Part shown: positions 27,108-36,727 of the stretch, piece after piece
How the letters are laid out: each line of letters starts with the position of its first letter
Numbering within the stretch: the stretch's first letter is position 1
Assembly (NCBI GenBank): GCA_023383015.1
Contig: JAHDXW010000017.1
Location: forward strand, 31,779-95,778
Source of the DNA: Paracoccaceae bacterium
GTDB lineage: Bacteria; Pseudomonadota; Alphaproteobacteria; Rhodobacterales; Rhodobacteraceae
Direction of reading: 5' to 3'
DNA length: 64,000 nucleotides
The notes under the pieces: generated by a model
What the model was told of the DNA's origin: nothing
The model's input: the letters and a program-made list of their open reading frames with translations, nothing else
Databases searched by the model: none
Position numbers and translations under genes: made by a program

Positions 27108-27446
27108 ATGAGCAACCTGGACACCGCGGCGGCCGGCACGCGGCTTTACGACCTCGCCTCGACCATCCGCAGCAAGAATGCGGGCGTCGACCACATCACC
27201 TTCGACATCATGTTCCGCAACCGGGCCAACTTCGAGCGGGTCCGGGACAGCGGCGTCCTGAACGCCGCGGCGATGGCGGCACTCTACCGCCTGCCGCCCG
27301 AGCGGGTGACCGACTTCGTCGTGTTCGAGCCGGCGAATGCCATCAAGTTCACGATCCGGCGCGCGCGGCCGAGCGGGTCGGTGCCCGACACCGACGTGTT
27401 CGGCTGCCAGCACTACCCGCCGCTGTACGACATCCGGATCCCGTAG
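27108..27446 (+). CDS. DUF4387 protein, first copy
   Basis: 112 aa, soluble. Contains LYDLASTIRSKNAG, HITFDIMFRNRANFERVRDS, and NAIKFTIRRARPSGS, the core of the DUF4387 family, closely matching the second copy at 36727. DUF4387 genes typically accompany AtuA-like genes, so a two-protein complex is likely, but the activity is unknown. GGAGGACTGGC precedes the ATG. Confidence 0.88.
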   Translation: MSNLDTAAAGTRLYDLASTIRSKNAGVDHITFDIMFRNRANFERVRDSGVLNAAAMAALYRLPPERVTDFVVFEPANAIKFTIRRARPSGSVPDTDVFGCQHYPPLYDIRIP

Positions 27447-27560
27447 CGGCGGGGGGCGGCGGCGGCCGCCGGGCGCCGCGCCGCAAGGAACGACCCGCCG
27501 CCCCGCCCGGACGGGCCGGGCGGCGTTACCAGGGAAGCGGAACAGGGAGAGGATGCCTCA

Positions 27561-29111
27561 ATGCAAAGATTTCGCACGTCCAGGATCGGAGGGTCGATCC
27601 TTGCGGCCGTCTCGGGACTGTCCTTCGCCGGCGCCGCGCTGGCGGGCAGCCTGACGATCGGCACGGTGGCCGACCCGGTGTCGCTCGACCCCGGCAACCA
27701 CCGCGACCGCAACGCCCAGTCGCTGCTGGGCAACATCTACGACGGCCCGTTCGTGCGGCTGCCGGGAGGCACGCGCCTGCCGTCGCTGTTCGCCGAATGG
27801 ATCGAGGTGAACCCGACGACCTACGAGGCGGTGATCCGCACCGACGTGAAGTTCCACTCGGGCGAGCCGATGACGATCGAGGACGTCAAGTTCTCGTTCG
27901 ACCGCATCACCGTCGACGGCGCGCTCGACGGCGCCACCAGCCCGCGCAAGGGCCTCGCGGGCCCGATCGCCTCGACCGAGATCCTCGGCCCCGACCGGCT
28001 GCGCATCAACCTCACGGCGCCCTCGCCGACGCTGCCCGCATCGCTGTCGAGCGAGGGCGGCATCCAGATAGTCAACCAGAGCTTCGTGGAGGCGGCGGGT
28101 CCCGGCGGCCTGGCGACGCAGGCCGACGGCACAGGGCCGTTCCGGCTGGTCAGCTGGACCCCCGGCGACCGCATCGTGCTGGAGCGCCACCCCGACTACT
28201 ACGGCGGCCCGGCCGAACCGGGGCCGGTGGGGCCGGCGCGGCTGGACGGCGTGACCTTCCGCACGATCCCCGACACCTCGGCCCGGCTTGCCGCGCTGCT
28301 GGCCGGAGAGATCGACATCGCCGCCGAGATACCGCCCTTCCTGCGTCCGCAGGTCGAGGCCAGCGGGGTTGCCGATGTCGTCGCGGTGAACGGAACACGG
28401 TCCTTCTTCGTCGTGCTGAACAACACCCGCCCGCCCTTCGACGACATCAGGGTGCGCAAGGCGGCCAACCACGCCATCGACCGCGACCTGATCATCGAGC
28501 GCGTGCTGGAGAACACCGCCTCCAAGATCAACGGCATCCTCAGCGCCGAGTCCTTCGGGGCGAGCGAGCTGCCTTCGCATGACTACGACCCCGAGCTCGC
28601 CCGCCGGCTGCTGGCCGAGGCCGGCTATGCCAACGGGGTGGACGTGGTGCTGGACACGCAGGGCCCGTTCAAGGACCTCGCCGAGGTGATTGCCGCACAG
28701 CTGACCGAGGTGGGCATCCGCGCCAGCGTGCAGGTCTGGGAAGGTTCGGTCATCACCCCGATCTGGGCCGACAAGACCAAGCGCGAGCGCGACATGTACC
28801 TGTCGTCCTGGGGCAGCGCCGGGCTCGACCCCAACGGCATCTTCGTGCCGACGCTGCGCACCAACGACCGCGGCAACTATTCGGGCTATTCCAATCCGGA
28901 GGTCGACCGGCTGCTGGAGGCCGCGCAGTACAACACCAACAGCGAGGAGCGGGCGCGGCAGTACGCCGAGGCCGAGGCGCTGGTGAACGCCGACGCGCCG
29001 CTGATCTTCCTGTGGGTGCCGCAGGACATATACGGCGTGAACAAGCGCGTGCGCGACTGGGCGCCGCTGCCCAGCGCGATGATCTACATGCACCGGGCGA
29101 CGGTGGAGTAG
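27561..29111 (+). CDS. ABC transporter substrate-binding protein, oligopeptide/nickel type (SBP family 5)
   Basis: 516 aa. Signal peptide-like N-terminus (ILAAVSGLSFAGAALAG), then LTIGTVADPVSLDPGNH and later RKAANHAIDRDLIIERVL, LPSHDYDPELARRLLAEAGY, and LFLWVPQD-type ending, as in DppA/OppA relatives. It would capture the substrate in the periplasm for the two permeases and two ATPases that follow. GGGAGAGG eight bases upstream of ATG 27561. A 113-bp gap separates it from the DUF4387 gene, but no terminator was seen there, so it should share the sigma-54 transcript. Confidence 0.93.
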   Translation: MQRFRTSRIGGSILAAVSGLSFAGAALAGSLTIGTVADPVSLDPGNHRDRNAQSLLGNIYDGPFVRLPGGTRLPSLFAEWIEVNPTTYEAVIRTDVKFHSGEPMTIEDVKFSFDRITVDGALDGATSPRKGLAGPIASTEILGPDRLRINLTAPSPTLPASLSSEGGIQIVNQSFVEAAGPGGLATQADGTGPFRLVSWTPGDRIVLERHPDYYGGPAEPGPVGPARLDGVTFRTIPDTSARLAALLAGEIDIAAEIPPFLRPQVEASGVADVVAVNGTRSFFVVLNNTRPPFDDIRVRKAANHAIDRDLIIERVLENTASKINGILSAESFGASELPSHDYDPELARRLLAEAGYANGVDVVLDTQGPFKDLAEVIAAQLTEVGIRASVQVWEGSVITPIWADKTKRERDMYLSSWGSAGLDPNGIFVPTLRTNDRGNYSGYSNPEVDRLLEAAQYNTNSEERARQYAEAEALVNADAPLIFLWVPQDIYGVNKRVRDWAPLPSAMIYMHRATVE

Positions 29112-29145
29112 GCCGGCGCGACAGGAACCGGCGGGGACGGGAACC

Positions 29146-30159
29146 GTGAGCCTCAGAACCCTCATCGAGCGGCTGCTGCAGCTTGTTCCCGTCCTCCTGG
29201 GCGTGACGCTCGTCGCCTTCCTGATGATGGCCTTCACCCCGGGCGACCCGGTGGAGATCATGATCGGGAACGACGAGCACGTGACGCCCGAGCAGATCGA
29301 GCGGATGCGGCGCGACCTCGGGCTGCATCTGCCGCTCCACGAGCGGTATTTCCACTACGTCGCCAACGCCGTGACGGGCGACTTCGGGCTGTCGTTCTAC
29401 CATCGCCGGCCGGTCAGCGAGGTGCTGTTCGAGCGGCTGCCGGCCACCATCGAGCTGGCGATCGCCTCGCTGCTGGTGGCGCTGGCGATCGCGGTGCCGG
29501 CGGGGATGATCGCGGCGGTCAGGCGCGGCTCGATCTTCGACCGGGTGGTGACCACGATCTCGGTCGCCGGGGTGGCGATTCCGAACTTCTTCCTGGGCAT
29601 CGTGCTGATCATGTTCTTCGCGGTGAACCTCGGCTGGCTGCCGGTGTCGGGCCAGACCCCGAGCGGCCTGAACATCCCGCGGGTTACCGGCTTCCTGCTG
29701 GTGGACAGCCTGTTGTGGGGGCGCCCGGACGCCTTCGTGGAGGTTCTGCGCCATCTCGTGCTGCCGGCGGTCACGCTGGGCACCGGGCTGAGCGCGCTTC
29801 TGATGCGCGTGACCCGCACCTCGATGATCGAGACGCTGCAGCAGGACTATGTCGCCTTCGCCGTCGCCAAGGGCCTGTCGCCGCGCCGCGTGCTGTTCGC
29901 CCATGCGCTGCGCAACGCGCTGATCCCGCTGGTCACGGTGATCGCCATCGACCTCGGCTCGCTGCTCTCGGGCAGCATCATCACCGAGACGATCTTCTCC
30001 TGGCCCGGCGTCGGGCGGGTGCTGATCGAGGGGGTGACGACGCGGAACTATCCGCTGGTGCAGACCGCCGTGCTGATGTTCGCGGTCATCTACATCCTCG
30101 CCAACTTCCTGGCCGACATCCTGTATGTCGTGCTGAACCCGCGCATCCGGCTGAAATGA
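29146..30159 (+). CDS. ABC transporter permease, DppB type
   Basis: 337 aa, six transmembrane segments. N-terminus RLLQLVPVLLGVTLVAFLMM followed by the family block PEQIERMRRDLGLHLPLHER, and the EAA loop FAVAKGLSPRRVLFAHALRN. GTG start with a GGGGACGG upstream. It ends in an ATGA overlap with the DppC-type gene. Confidence 0.94.
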   Translation: MSLRTLIERLLQLVPVLLGVTLVAFLMMAFTPGDPVEIMIGNDEHVTPEQIERMRRDLGLHLPLHERYFHYVANAVTGDFGLSFYHRRPVSEVLFERLPATIELAIASLLVALAIAVPAGMIAAVRRGSIFDRVVTTISVAGVAIPNFFLGIVLIMFFAVNLGWLPVSGQTPSGLNIPRVTGFLLVDSLLWGRPDAFVEVLRHLVLPAVTLGTGLSALLMRVTRTSMIETLQQDYVAFAVAKGLSPRRVLFAHALRNALIPLVTVIAIDLGSLLSGSIITETIFSWPGVGRVLIEGVTTRNYPLVQTAVLMFAVIYILANFLADILYVVLNPRIRLK

Positions 30160-31058
30160 CCGCCACCGCCGCCAGTGCCGGAGCCGTGCCGCGGGCGTCG
30201 GGGTCGATCACCCGGCAGAACCTCCGCACCTTCCTGTCCGACCGCTTCGGCGTTCTGTTCACGGCGATCTTCCTTGGCTTCATCGTGATGGCGATTCTCG
30301 CGCCATGGATCGCACCGCATGATCCCAATGCCGGCTCGCTCCTGCGCAGGCTGCAGCCGCCGGCCTGGCTGCCGGGCGGAAGCTGGGCCTACCCGCTGGG
30401 GTGCGACTCGCTCGGCCGCGACATCCTGTCGCGCATCATCTGGGGCGCGCGAGTGTCGATCTTCATCGGCGTTGTCGTGGTGCTGATCGCCGGGGCGATC
30501 GGCACCTTCCTCGGCCTGGTCGCGGGCTTTCTCGGCGGGATCGCCGACACGGCGATCTCGCGCATGGTCGACGTGCTGCTGGCCTATCCGCTGCTCATCT
30601 TCGCCATCGGGCTGATGGGGATGATGGGGCCGGGGCTCATGAACATCATCGTCGCGCTGGTCTGCTTCGAGTGGGTGATCACCTGCCGGCTGGTGCGGGC
30701 GCAGACGCTGGACGTGCGCAACAAGGAATACGTCGAGGCCGCGCAGGCCATCGGCCTGTCGCCGCTGCGCATCATGTTCTCCGAGATCCTGCCCAACATC
30801 GTCTCGGCGGTGATCGTGGTCGCCACCCTGCGCGTCGGCACCATCATCATCATCGAGGCCAGCCTGTCGTTCCTGGGCATCGGCGTGCAGCCGCCCACAC
30901 CGGCCTGGGGCACGATGATCGCCGACGGGCGGGTGTTCATGCTGGCGGCCTGGTGGGTCAGCAGCTTTCCGGGCATCGCGATCTTCCTGCTGGTGCTGTC
31001 GGCCAACCTGGCCGGGCAGTCGCTGCGCGACGCCTTCGACCCGAGGCTGACTCGATGA
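30156..31058 (+). CDS. ABC transporter permease, DppC type
   Basis: 300 aa. Family landmarks: IFLGFIVMAILAPWIAPHDP, PLGCDSLGRDILSRIIWGAR near residue 75-95, and EAA loop EAAQAIGLSPLRIMFSEILPN. Five or six transmembrane segments. It starts inside the stop of the DppB-type gene and its own stop overlaps the next ATG, so translation is coupled through the importer genes. Confidence 0.94.
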   Translation: MTATAASAGAVPRASGSITRQNLRTFLSDRFGVLFTAIFLGFIVMAILAPWIAPHDPNAGSLLRRLQPPAWLPGGSWAYPLGCDSLGRDILSRIIWGARVSIFIGVVVVLIAGAIGTFLGLVAGFLGGIADTAISRMVDVLLAYPLLIFAIGLMGMMGPGLMNIIVALVCFEWVITCRLVRAQTLDVRNKEYVEAAQAIGLSPLRIMFSEILPNIVSAVIVVATLRVGTIIIIEASLSFLGIGVQPPTPAWGTMIADGRVFMLAAWWVSSFPGIAIFLLVLSANLAGQSLRDAFDPRLTR

Positions 31059-32056
31059 GCGCAGGGCGTGACGGGCCGATCCTGTCGGTGCGGGGGCTGC
31101 GCACCGAGTTTCCCACCACGCGCGGGCGGGTGGTGGCGGTGGACGGCATCGACCTCGACGTGATGCCGGCCGAGTGCCTGGGCGTGGTGGGCGAATCGGG
31201 CTCGGGCAAGTCGGTGACGTTCCTGAGCATGCTGGGAATGGTACGCCTGCCCGGCCGGGTGTCGGGCGAGGTCCGCTTCGACGGGCGCGACCTGCTGGGG
31301 ATGGGGGCGCGCGAGCTGCGCGAGCTGCGCGGGCGGGAGCTGGCGATCACCTTCCAGGACGCCCAGATGGCGCTGAACCCCTCGCTCAGCATCGGCAGCC
31401 AGATCCTCGAGACCTTGGCCGCGCACGGCCCGGCCGGGTCGCGGCGGCTGTTCGGGCGCGACCCCGGGCAGGTCGGGCGCGCGATCGAGATGCTGACGCG
31501 CGTCGGCATCCCGGCCGCGGCCGAGCGACTGCGCGACTATCCCCACCAGTTCTCGGGCGGGATGCGCCAGCGCGCGATGATCGCCATCGCGCTGGTCTGC
31601 AACCCGCGGCTGCTGATCGCCGACGAGCCGACCAGCGCGCTGGACGTGACGGTGCAGGCGCAGGTGCTGGACCTGATCGCGAAGATGCGCCGCGAGCTTG
31701 GCATGAGCGTGGTGCTGATTGCCCACGACCTGGGCGTGGTGGCCGAACACTGCGACCGGATCGCGGTGATGTATGCCGGCCAGATCGTCGAGCTCGGCCC
31801 CGCCGAGGCGGTGATCGAGGCACCGCGCCACCCCTACACGCAGGGGCTGATCGCCTCGGCCCCGTGGCTGTCGGACCTCACGCGCGAGCTCCGTCCGATG
31901 CCGGGCTCGGTACCCAACCTCATCGACATGCCCGAGGGCTGCCATTTCGCCCCGCGCTGCCCCTTCCGCAGCGATGCCTGCCTGCGGCCGGTGGCCATGC
32001 GGACGGCCGCCGACGGGCGGCAGGTACGCTGCATCCGGCCGGAGGCGGTGGCATGA
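31055..32056 (+). CDS. ABC transporter ATP-binding protein, DppD type
   Basis: 333 aa. Walker A GESGSGKS, signature [16 protein letters not shown], Walker [15 protein letters not shown], and the oligopeptide-family C-terminal cysteine-rich tail ([16 protein letters not shown]) that often holds an iron-sulfur cluster. ATGA overlaps at both ends tie it to the DppC-type gene and the second ATPase gene. Confidence 0.94.
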   Translation: MSAGRDGPILSVRGLRTEFPTTRGRVVAVDGIDLDVMPAECLGVVGESGSGKSVTFLSMLGMVRLPGRVSGEVRFDGRDLLGMGARELRELRGRELAITFQDAQMALNPSLSIGSQILETLAAHGPAGSRRLFGRDPGQVGRAIEMLTRVGIPAAAERLRDYPHQFSGGMRQRAMIAIALVCNPRLLIADEPTSALDVTVQAQVLDLIAKMRRELGMSVVLIAHDLGVVAEHCDRIAVMYAGQIVELGPAEAVIEAPRHPYTQGLIASAPWLSDLTRELRPMPGSVPNLIDMPEGCHFAPRCPFRSDACLRPVAMRTAADGRQVRCIRPEAVA

Positions 32057-33039
32057 CCGGCGCGCCGCTCCTGCAGGTGCGCGGCGTCTCGCGCCATTTC
32101 GACCTGCGCAACGGGCTGGAGCGGCTCTACAAGCCCGCCGCCCGGTCGCTGGTGCGGGCGGTCGACAACGTCAGCTTCGACGTCTGGCGGGCCGAGACCT
32201 TCGGGATCATCGGCGAAAGCGGCTGCGGCAAGTCGACGCTCGGGCGCACCGTCCTGCGCCTGCAGGATCCCGATGCCGGCAGCATCGTCTTCGACGGCAC
32301 CGACATCACCCGGCTGGGCCGCCGGGCGCTGCTGCCGTTCCGGCGGCGCATGCAGATCGTCTTCCAGGATCCTTACGCCTCGCTCAACCCGCGCCGGACG
32401 GTCGAGGACATCGTCGGCCAGCCGCTGCGCGTGCACGGGGTCGGGCGCGCGGCCGGACGGCAGGCGGCGGTGACGGCGATGCTGGAGCGGGTGGGGCTGC
32501 CGGCCGAGAGCCTGCAGCGCTATCCCCACCAGTTCTCGGGCGGACAGCGCCAGAGGATCGCCATCGCCCGGGCGCTGGTGCTGCAGCCCGAGCTTGTGGT
32601 CTGCGACGAGGCGATCTCGGCGCTGGACGTCTCGGTGCAGGCGCAGGTGCTGCAGCTCCTGCGCCAGCTGCAGCGCGACCTCGGCCTGACCTACCTGTTC
32701 ATCTCGCACAACCTGGCCGTGGTCGGCCATTTCTGCGACCGGGTCGCGGTGATGTACCTCGGCCAGACGGTGGAGGTGGGCGCCACCCGGCTGCTGCTGG
32801 CCGAGCCGAGGCACCCCTACACCCGGGCGCTGCTGTCGGCGGTGCCGCAGATGCGCCGGGCCGACCGGCGGCCGCGCACGCTGCTGACCGGCGATCTTCC
32901 CTCGGCCACGCGCCCGCCCGCGGGCTGCAAGTTCCACACCCGCTGTCCCGCCGCGATGGACGTCTGCCGGACCACCCCGCCGGCACTGGCCACGCTGGGC
33001 GACGGACGCCAGATCGCCTGCCACCTTCACCCCGGCTGA
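32053..33039 (+). CDS. ABC transporter ATP-binding protein, DppF type
   Basis: 328 aa. [18 protein letters not shown], Walker [27 protein letters not shown], signature [16 protein letters not shown], Walker [15 protein letters not shown], and the C-terminal [15 protein letters not shown]. It completes a full oligopeptide-class importer: one binding protein, two permeases and two ATPases. The gap to the first C45 hydrolase gene is only 13 bp. Confidence 0.94.
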   Translation: MTGAPLLQVRGVSRHFDLRNGLERLYKPAARSLVRAVDNVSFDVWRAETFGIIGESGCGKSTLGRTVLRLQDPDAGSIVFDGTDITRLGRRALLPFRRRMQIVFQDPYASLNPRRTVEDIVGQPLRVHGVGRAAGRQAAVTAMLERVGLPAESLQRYPHQFSGGQRQRIAIARALVLQPELVVCDEAISALDVSVQAQVLQLLRQLQRDLGLTYLFISHNLAVVGHFCDRVAVMYLGQTVEVGATRLLLAEPRHPYTRALLSAVPQMRRADRRPRTLLTGDLPSATRPPAGCKFHTRCPAAMDVCRTTPPALATLGDGRQIACHLHPG

Positions 33040-33052
33040 GGAGCCCCACGCC

Positions 33053-34132
33053 ATGCAGACCACCGAGGCCCGCCCGATCGACGTCGAGGGCCTGCCCGCC
33101 GCGCGGGGGCGCGCCATCGCCGCGGCCGGTGCCGCGCAGGCCGCCGCGATCCGCGCCCGCATCCTGTCGGCCCCTCCGCCCGGGGCGGAGGAGGCGGCCT
33201 GGGTCGAGGCGCTGTGGCAGGTCCAGCGCGATCACCTGCCCGAGGTCTGCGCGCTGATCGAGGGGCTGGCCGCGGGCTATGGCGTGACCACGCGGCAGCT
33301 GTTCACCCGCCATGTCGCCTACGCGCTCGAGGACCGCCGCCTGGCCGCGCCCGACGGGCCCGACCCCGACGGCTGTTCGGCCTTCGCGGTGCGGGGCGCC
33401 GGCGGGGTGCTGGTGGCCAAGAACCGCGACAACCCGCCCGCGTTCGAGCCGCTGCAGACCCTGATCCGCCAGCGCGGGACGGCGGCGGCGGGTGGCGCGA
33501 CGCTCGCGATCGGCACTTTCGGCAGTGCCCCGGCAGCGTCGAGCGGGATCAATGCCGCCGGCCTGTGCATGGTCGACACCGCGGTGCGCACCACCGACCT
33601 CGGCCTGGGCGTGCTGCGCTACTACCTGATGGAGGCGCTGCTCATCCGATGCGCGGACGTGCCGGCGGCGCTGGCGATGATCCGCACCATGCCGCATCTG
33701 GGTGGCGGCAACCTGGTGCTCGGCGATGGCGCGGGCCAGATCGCAGCGGTCGAGATCGGGCAGAGCCGGGTCGCGGTGTCGGACGATGCCGGCCGCGGCT
33801 GGGTGGCGCGGACCAACCACTTCCTCGACCCCGCGCTGGCCCGCGGGCTGGTCAACCCGCCCGGCAGCGAGCCGCGGCGCGATTCCGAAAGCCGGCTGGC
33901 CTTCCTGGAGGCGCGGCTGTCGCAGGGGGTTGCGGGCTTCACCGAGGACGACTGCGCCGCCCTCCTGTCCAGCCGCGGGGGGGGCGGGTTTGCGCCCCTC
34001 TGCCGCAGCACCGAGACGGTCTTGACGCTGTCGGGCGCGGTCTTCGATGCGCGCCGCCGCCGCCTCGTGCAGTCGCGCGGCCGGCCGAGCCTGGGCGACT
34101 GGCGCCTGACGGAGCTGCGCGATGCCGCCTGA
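33053..34132 (+). CDS. C45-family (acyl-CoA:6-APA acyltransferase-like) Ntn hydrolase, copy 1
   Basis: 359 aa. The putative nucleophile is Cys108 in DPDGCSAFAV, expected to become the N-terminus after autocleavage of the Gly-Cys bond. Further family blocks are VLVAKNRDNPPAFEPLQ, SSGINAAGLCMVDTAV, and VARTNHFLDPALA. C45 enzymes hydrolyse or transfer acyl groups on amide bonds (penicillin precursors, N-acyl or dipeptide-like amides). No signal peptide is visible, so it probably acts in the cytoplasm after import by the ABC system just upstream. Confidence 0.88.
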   Translation: MQTTEARPIDVEGLPAARGRAIAAAGAAQAAAIRARILSAPPPGAEEAAWVEALWQVQRDHLPEVCALIEGLAAGYGVTTRQLFTRHVAYALEDRRLAAPDGPDPDGCSAFAVRGAGGVLVAKNRDNPPAFEPLQTLIRQRGTAAAGGATLAIGTFGSAPAASSGINAAGLCMVDTAVRTTDLGLGVLRYYLMEALLIRCADVPAALAMIRTMPHLGGGNLVLGDGAGQIAAVEIGQSRVAVSDDAGRGWVARTNHFLDPALARGLVNPPGSEPRRDSESRLAFLEARLSQGVAGFTEDDCAALLSSRGGGGFAPLCRSTETVLTLSGAVFDARRRRLVQSRGRPSLGDWRLTELRDAA

Positions 34133-34176
34133 GCCCGGACCCGCAGCCGCCACCGCCCCGGCGACCCTGACACCCA

Positions 34177-35304
34177 ATGGATGATGCCAGCATGACCCGC
34201 TTTGCCGAAGCCGCCGCTGCCGAGCCCGTCAGGCTGGAGGGCGATCCGCGGGCCCGCGGCCTGGCGCAGGCGGCAGCCTTTCCCGACCTCGTCGCGCCTG
34301 TGGCCGAGGCGGTGGGGCTGCGCCTGGCCGACCCGGCCGCGGCGGTGGACGCGCCCGCGACGCGGGCCTGGATCGCCGCGATGCATGGCTGGACGGCGCG
34401 CCACTATCCCGCGATCCTCGAGGAGATCGGGGGGCTCGGCGCGGGCTTCGGCATCGCTCCCGAGCGGCTGTTCGCCTATCTGAATGCCTCGCATGCCGCC
34501 GACCTCGCCATGGGGGCGATGCTTCAAGACGGCTGCACCGCGCTGGCCGCGGGGCGGGCGGCGGGCGGGGCGGTGGTGGCCAAGAACCGCGACTACCGGC
34601 CCGAGCATGTGGCGCTGCAGAAGGTGTTCCACCACGTCGACCCCGTCTGGGGCGGGCGCAGCTTTCTGTGCGTCGGCTCGCTCGGCAGCCCCGGCAACTT
34701 CTCGTCGGGGATCAATTCCGACGGGCTGGCGGTGGCCGACACCGCCAGCCGGGTGAACGCCCATGCGGTGGGGATGCACCGCTACTTCCTCATGACCTGG
34801 CTGCTCGTTCACTGCCGCGACGTCGCCGGGGCGCTCGCGGCGATCCGGGGCATGCCGCATGCGGGCAGCGGGCTTCTGGTGATGGGTGACGCCGCCGGGC
34901 GGGTGGCGGCGGTCGAGCTCGGGCCGGGCGGCGAGGTCGGGATCGAGGCGGCGGCGGCGGGCGGGGCTGTGGCGCGGTCCAACCATTTCATCCTGCCCCG
35001 GACCGCGCGGTTCAACCTCGACACGCCCGAGACCCGCGCCGCGAGCTGCCATTCGGAGGCCCGCGCGACCGCGCTTGCGGGGCTGGCGGCCGGCTGGGGC
35101 GCGGCCTTCGGGCCGGCCGATGCGGCGGGCGTGCTGGCGCGGCATGCCGCCGACGGCGCGGGCTTCTGCCGGCACGGCGGCCCCGACATCTCGACCACCA
35201 TCTCCGCGGCGGTCTACGACACCGGCGCGCGCAGCCTGACCTTCGCCCCCGGCACCCCCTGCACCGCCGGCTGGCACCGATACACCCTCGCCGCCACCGG
35301 CTGA
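34177..35304 (+). CDS. C45-family Ntn hydrolase, copy 2
   Basis: 375 aa. Nucleophile candidate Cys120 in LQDGCTALAAG; then AVVAKNRDYRPEHVALQ, FSSGINSDGLAVADTAS, ARSNHFILP, and CRHGGPDISTTISAAVYD. It is a clear paralogue of the preceding gene (same block order: DGC, VAKNRD, SSGIN, NHF) but strongly diverged, so the pair may recognise different acyl or amine parts, or form a heteromer. ATG 34177 or ATG 34192 could start it. It has no visible signal peptide. It lies 44 bp after copy 1 and 31 bp before the second AtuA-like gene. Confidence 0.87.
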   Translation: MDDASMTRFAEAAAAEPVRLEGDPRARGLAQAAAFPDLVAPVAEAVGLRLADPAAAVDAPATRAWIAAMHGWTARHYPAILEEIGGLGAGFGIAPERLFAYLNASHAADLAMGAMLQDGCTALAAGRAAGGAVVAKNRDYRPEHVALQKVFHHVDPVWGGRSFLCVGSLGSPGNFSSGINSDGLAVADTASRVNAHAVGMHRYFLMTWLLVHCRDVAGALAAIRGMPHAGSGLLVMGDAAGRVAAVELGPGGEVGIEAAAAGGAVARSNHFILPRTARFNLDTPETRAASCHSEARATALAGLAAGWGAAFGPADAAGVLARHAADGAGFCRHGGPDISTTISAAVYDTGARSLTFAPGTPCTAGWHRYTLAATG

Positions 35305-35335
35305 ACCCCGGGGCACCGACTGGAAGGACCGTCAC

Positions 35336-36727
35336 ATGAAGCGCATCCGGATTCTCTGCCCGACCGGGCATCTCTCGTTCACGCCGATGGAGAAGGAGAG
35401 CTTCCGCATCGGCTGCCGCGAAAAGCCGGACTACATCGTTGCCGACGCCGGCAGCTGCGACATGGGCCCCCGGCCGCTGGGCGCCGATACCCATGTCAGC
35501 CTCGAGGCCTGGCAGCGCCACGACCTCGAGGCGATGCTGCTGGCCGCCCGCGAGCTGGGCGTGCCGATGATCGTCGGCTCGGCCTCCGACACCGGCACCG
35601 ACCGCGGGGTGGACCAGTTCGTGGGGCTGATCCGCGACATCGCGCGCCAGCACGGGCTGGCGCCGTTCCGCCTGGCCGCGATCTACGCCGAGATCCCGGT
35701 CGCCGAGCTGAAGCGCCGCCGCGCCGGGGGCGCGGTGATCGAGGGGCTGGACGGGCGGGCACCGGCCGACGAGGCGCTGCTCGACCGAACGACCAGGGCG
35801 GTGGCGGTGATGAATGCCGAGCCGATCGCCGCGGCGCTGCAGGCGGGGGCCGACGTCGTCATCGCCGGCCGCAGCAGCGACTGCGCGCTTTTTGCCGCGC
35901 CACTGCTGGTCCACGGCTTCTCGCCGGCGATCGCCTACTACACCGGCAAGCTGATGGAGTGCGCCTCGTTCTGCGCCGAGCCCTACATGGCCAAGGAGTC
36001 GATCCTCGGCGAGGTCGCGGGCGAGGAGGTGTGGCTTACCCCGATGCACCCCGGCCAGCGCTGCACGCCGGCCTCGATCGCCGGGCATTCGATGTACGAA
36101 CGCTCCGACCCGTTCCACGAATACGTCGCCGGCGGCGTCGTGGACATGACCGGCTGCCGCTACGAGCAGGTCGGCCCGCGGACCACGCGGGCCTCGGGTG
36201 CCGTCTTCCGCGCCGACCCGGTCGTGCGCGTCAAGATCGAGGGTGCGGGGCTGGTGGGCCAGCGGCGGCTTGCCGTCGTCGGCATCCGCGACCCCTACAC
36301 CATCGGGCTGATCGACGACGCCATCGCCTGGTCGCGCGGCAAGATTGTCGAGCGCTTCGGCCCGGAGGGACCGGAGAGCTACGAGGTGTTCTTCCATCGC
36401 TACGGCGACAACGGCGTGATGCGCGACCTCGAGCCGCGCCGCAACGCCGCGGCGCGCGAACTCGGCCTCGTGGTCGAGGCGATCGCGCCGGAGGCGAAGG
36501 TGGCCGAGGAGGTGGCGGCGCTGGCCGCGCGCAACCTTTTCTACGCGCGCCTGCCGCAGGTGAAGGGCACGGCCGGCACCGCCGCGATGATGTCCGACGA
36601 GATCCTGATCGGCGAGCCGGGCTATGTCTGGACGCTGAACCACATCCTGCCGGTGCGCGACGCGCTCGAGCTGTTCCGGACCCGGATGATGACCATCGAC
36701 ACCGCCACCGCCAAGGAACCCGCCTGA
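35336..36727 (+). CDS. AtuA-like (DUF1446) protein, second copy
   Basis: 463 aa. Blocks parallel to the first copy: CPTGHLSFTPMEKESF, IVADAGSCDMGPRPLGAD, PMIVGSASDTGTDRGVDQ, ADVVIAGRSSDCALFAAPL, GKLMECASFCAEPYMAKESI, QVKGTAGTAAMMSDEIL. It is a diverged paralogue: the first loop (SFTP versus MGTMP) and the GRSSDC/GRTCDV segment differ, which may reflect a different substrate or step. GGAAGG upstream of ATG 35336. Its TGA overlaps the ATG of the following DUF4387 gene. Confidence 0.88.
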   Translation: MKRIRILCPTGHLSFTPMEKESFRIGCREKPDYIVADAGSCDMGPRPLGADTHVSLEAWQRHDLEAMLLAARELGVPMIVGSASDTGTDRGVDQFVGLIRDIARQHGLAPFRLAAIYAEIPVAELKRRRAGGAVIEGLDGRAPADEALLDRTTRAVAVMNAEPIAAALQAGADVVIAGRSSDCALFAAPLLVHGFSPAIAYYTGKLMECASFCAEPYMAKESILGEVAGEEVWLTPMHPGQRCTPASIAGHSMYERSDPFHEYVAGGVVDMTGCRYEQVGPRTTRASGAVFRADPVVRVKIEGAGLVGQRRLAVVGIRDPYTIGLIDDAIAWSRGKIVERFGPEGPESYEVFFHRYGDNGVMRDLEPRRNAAARELGLVVEAIAPEAKVAEEVAALAARNLFYARLPQVKGTAGTAAMMSDEILIGEPGYVWTLNHILPVRDALELFRTRMMTIDTATAKEPA

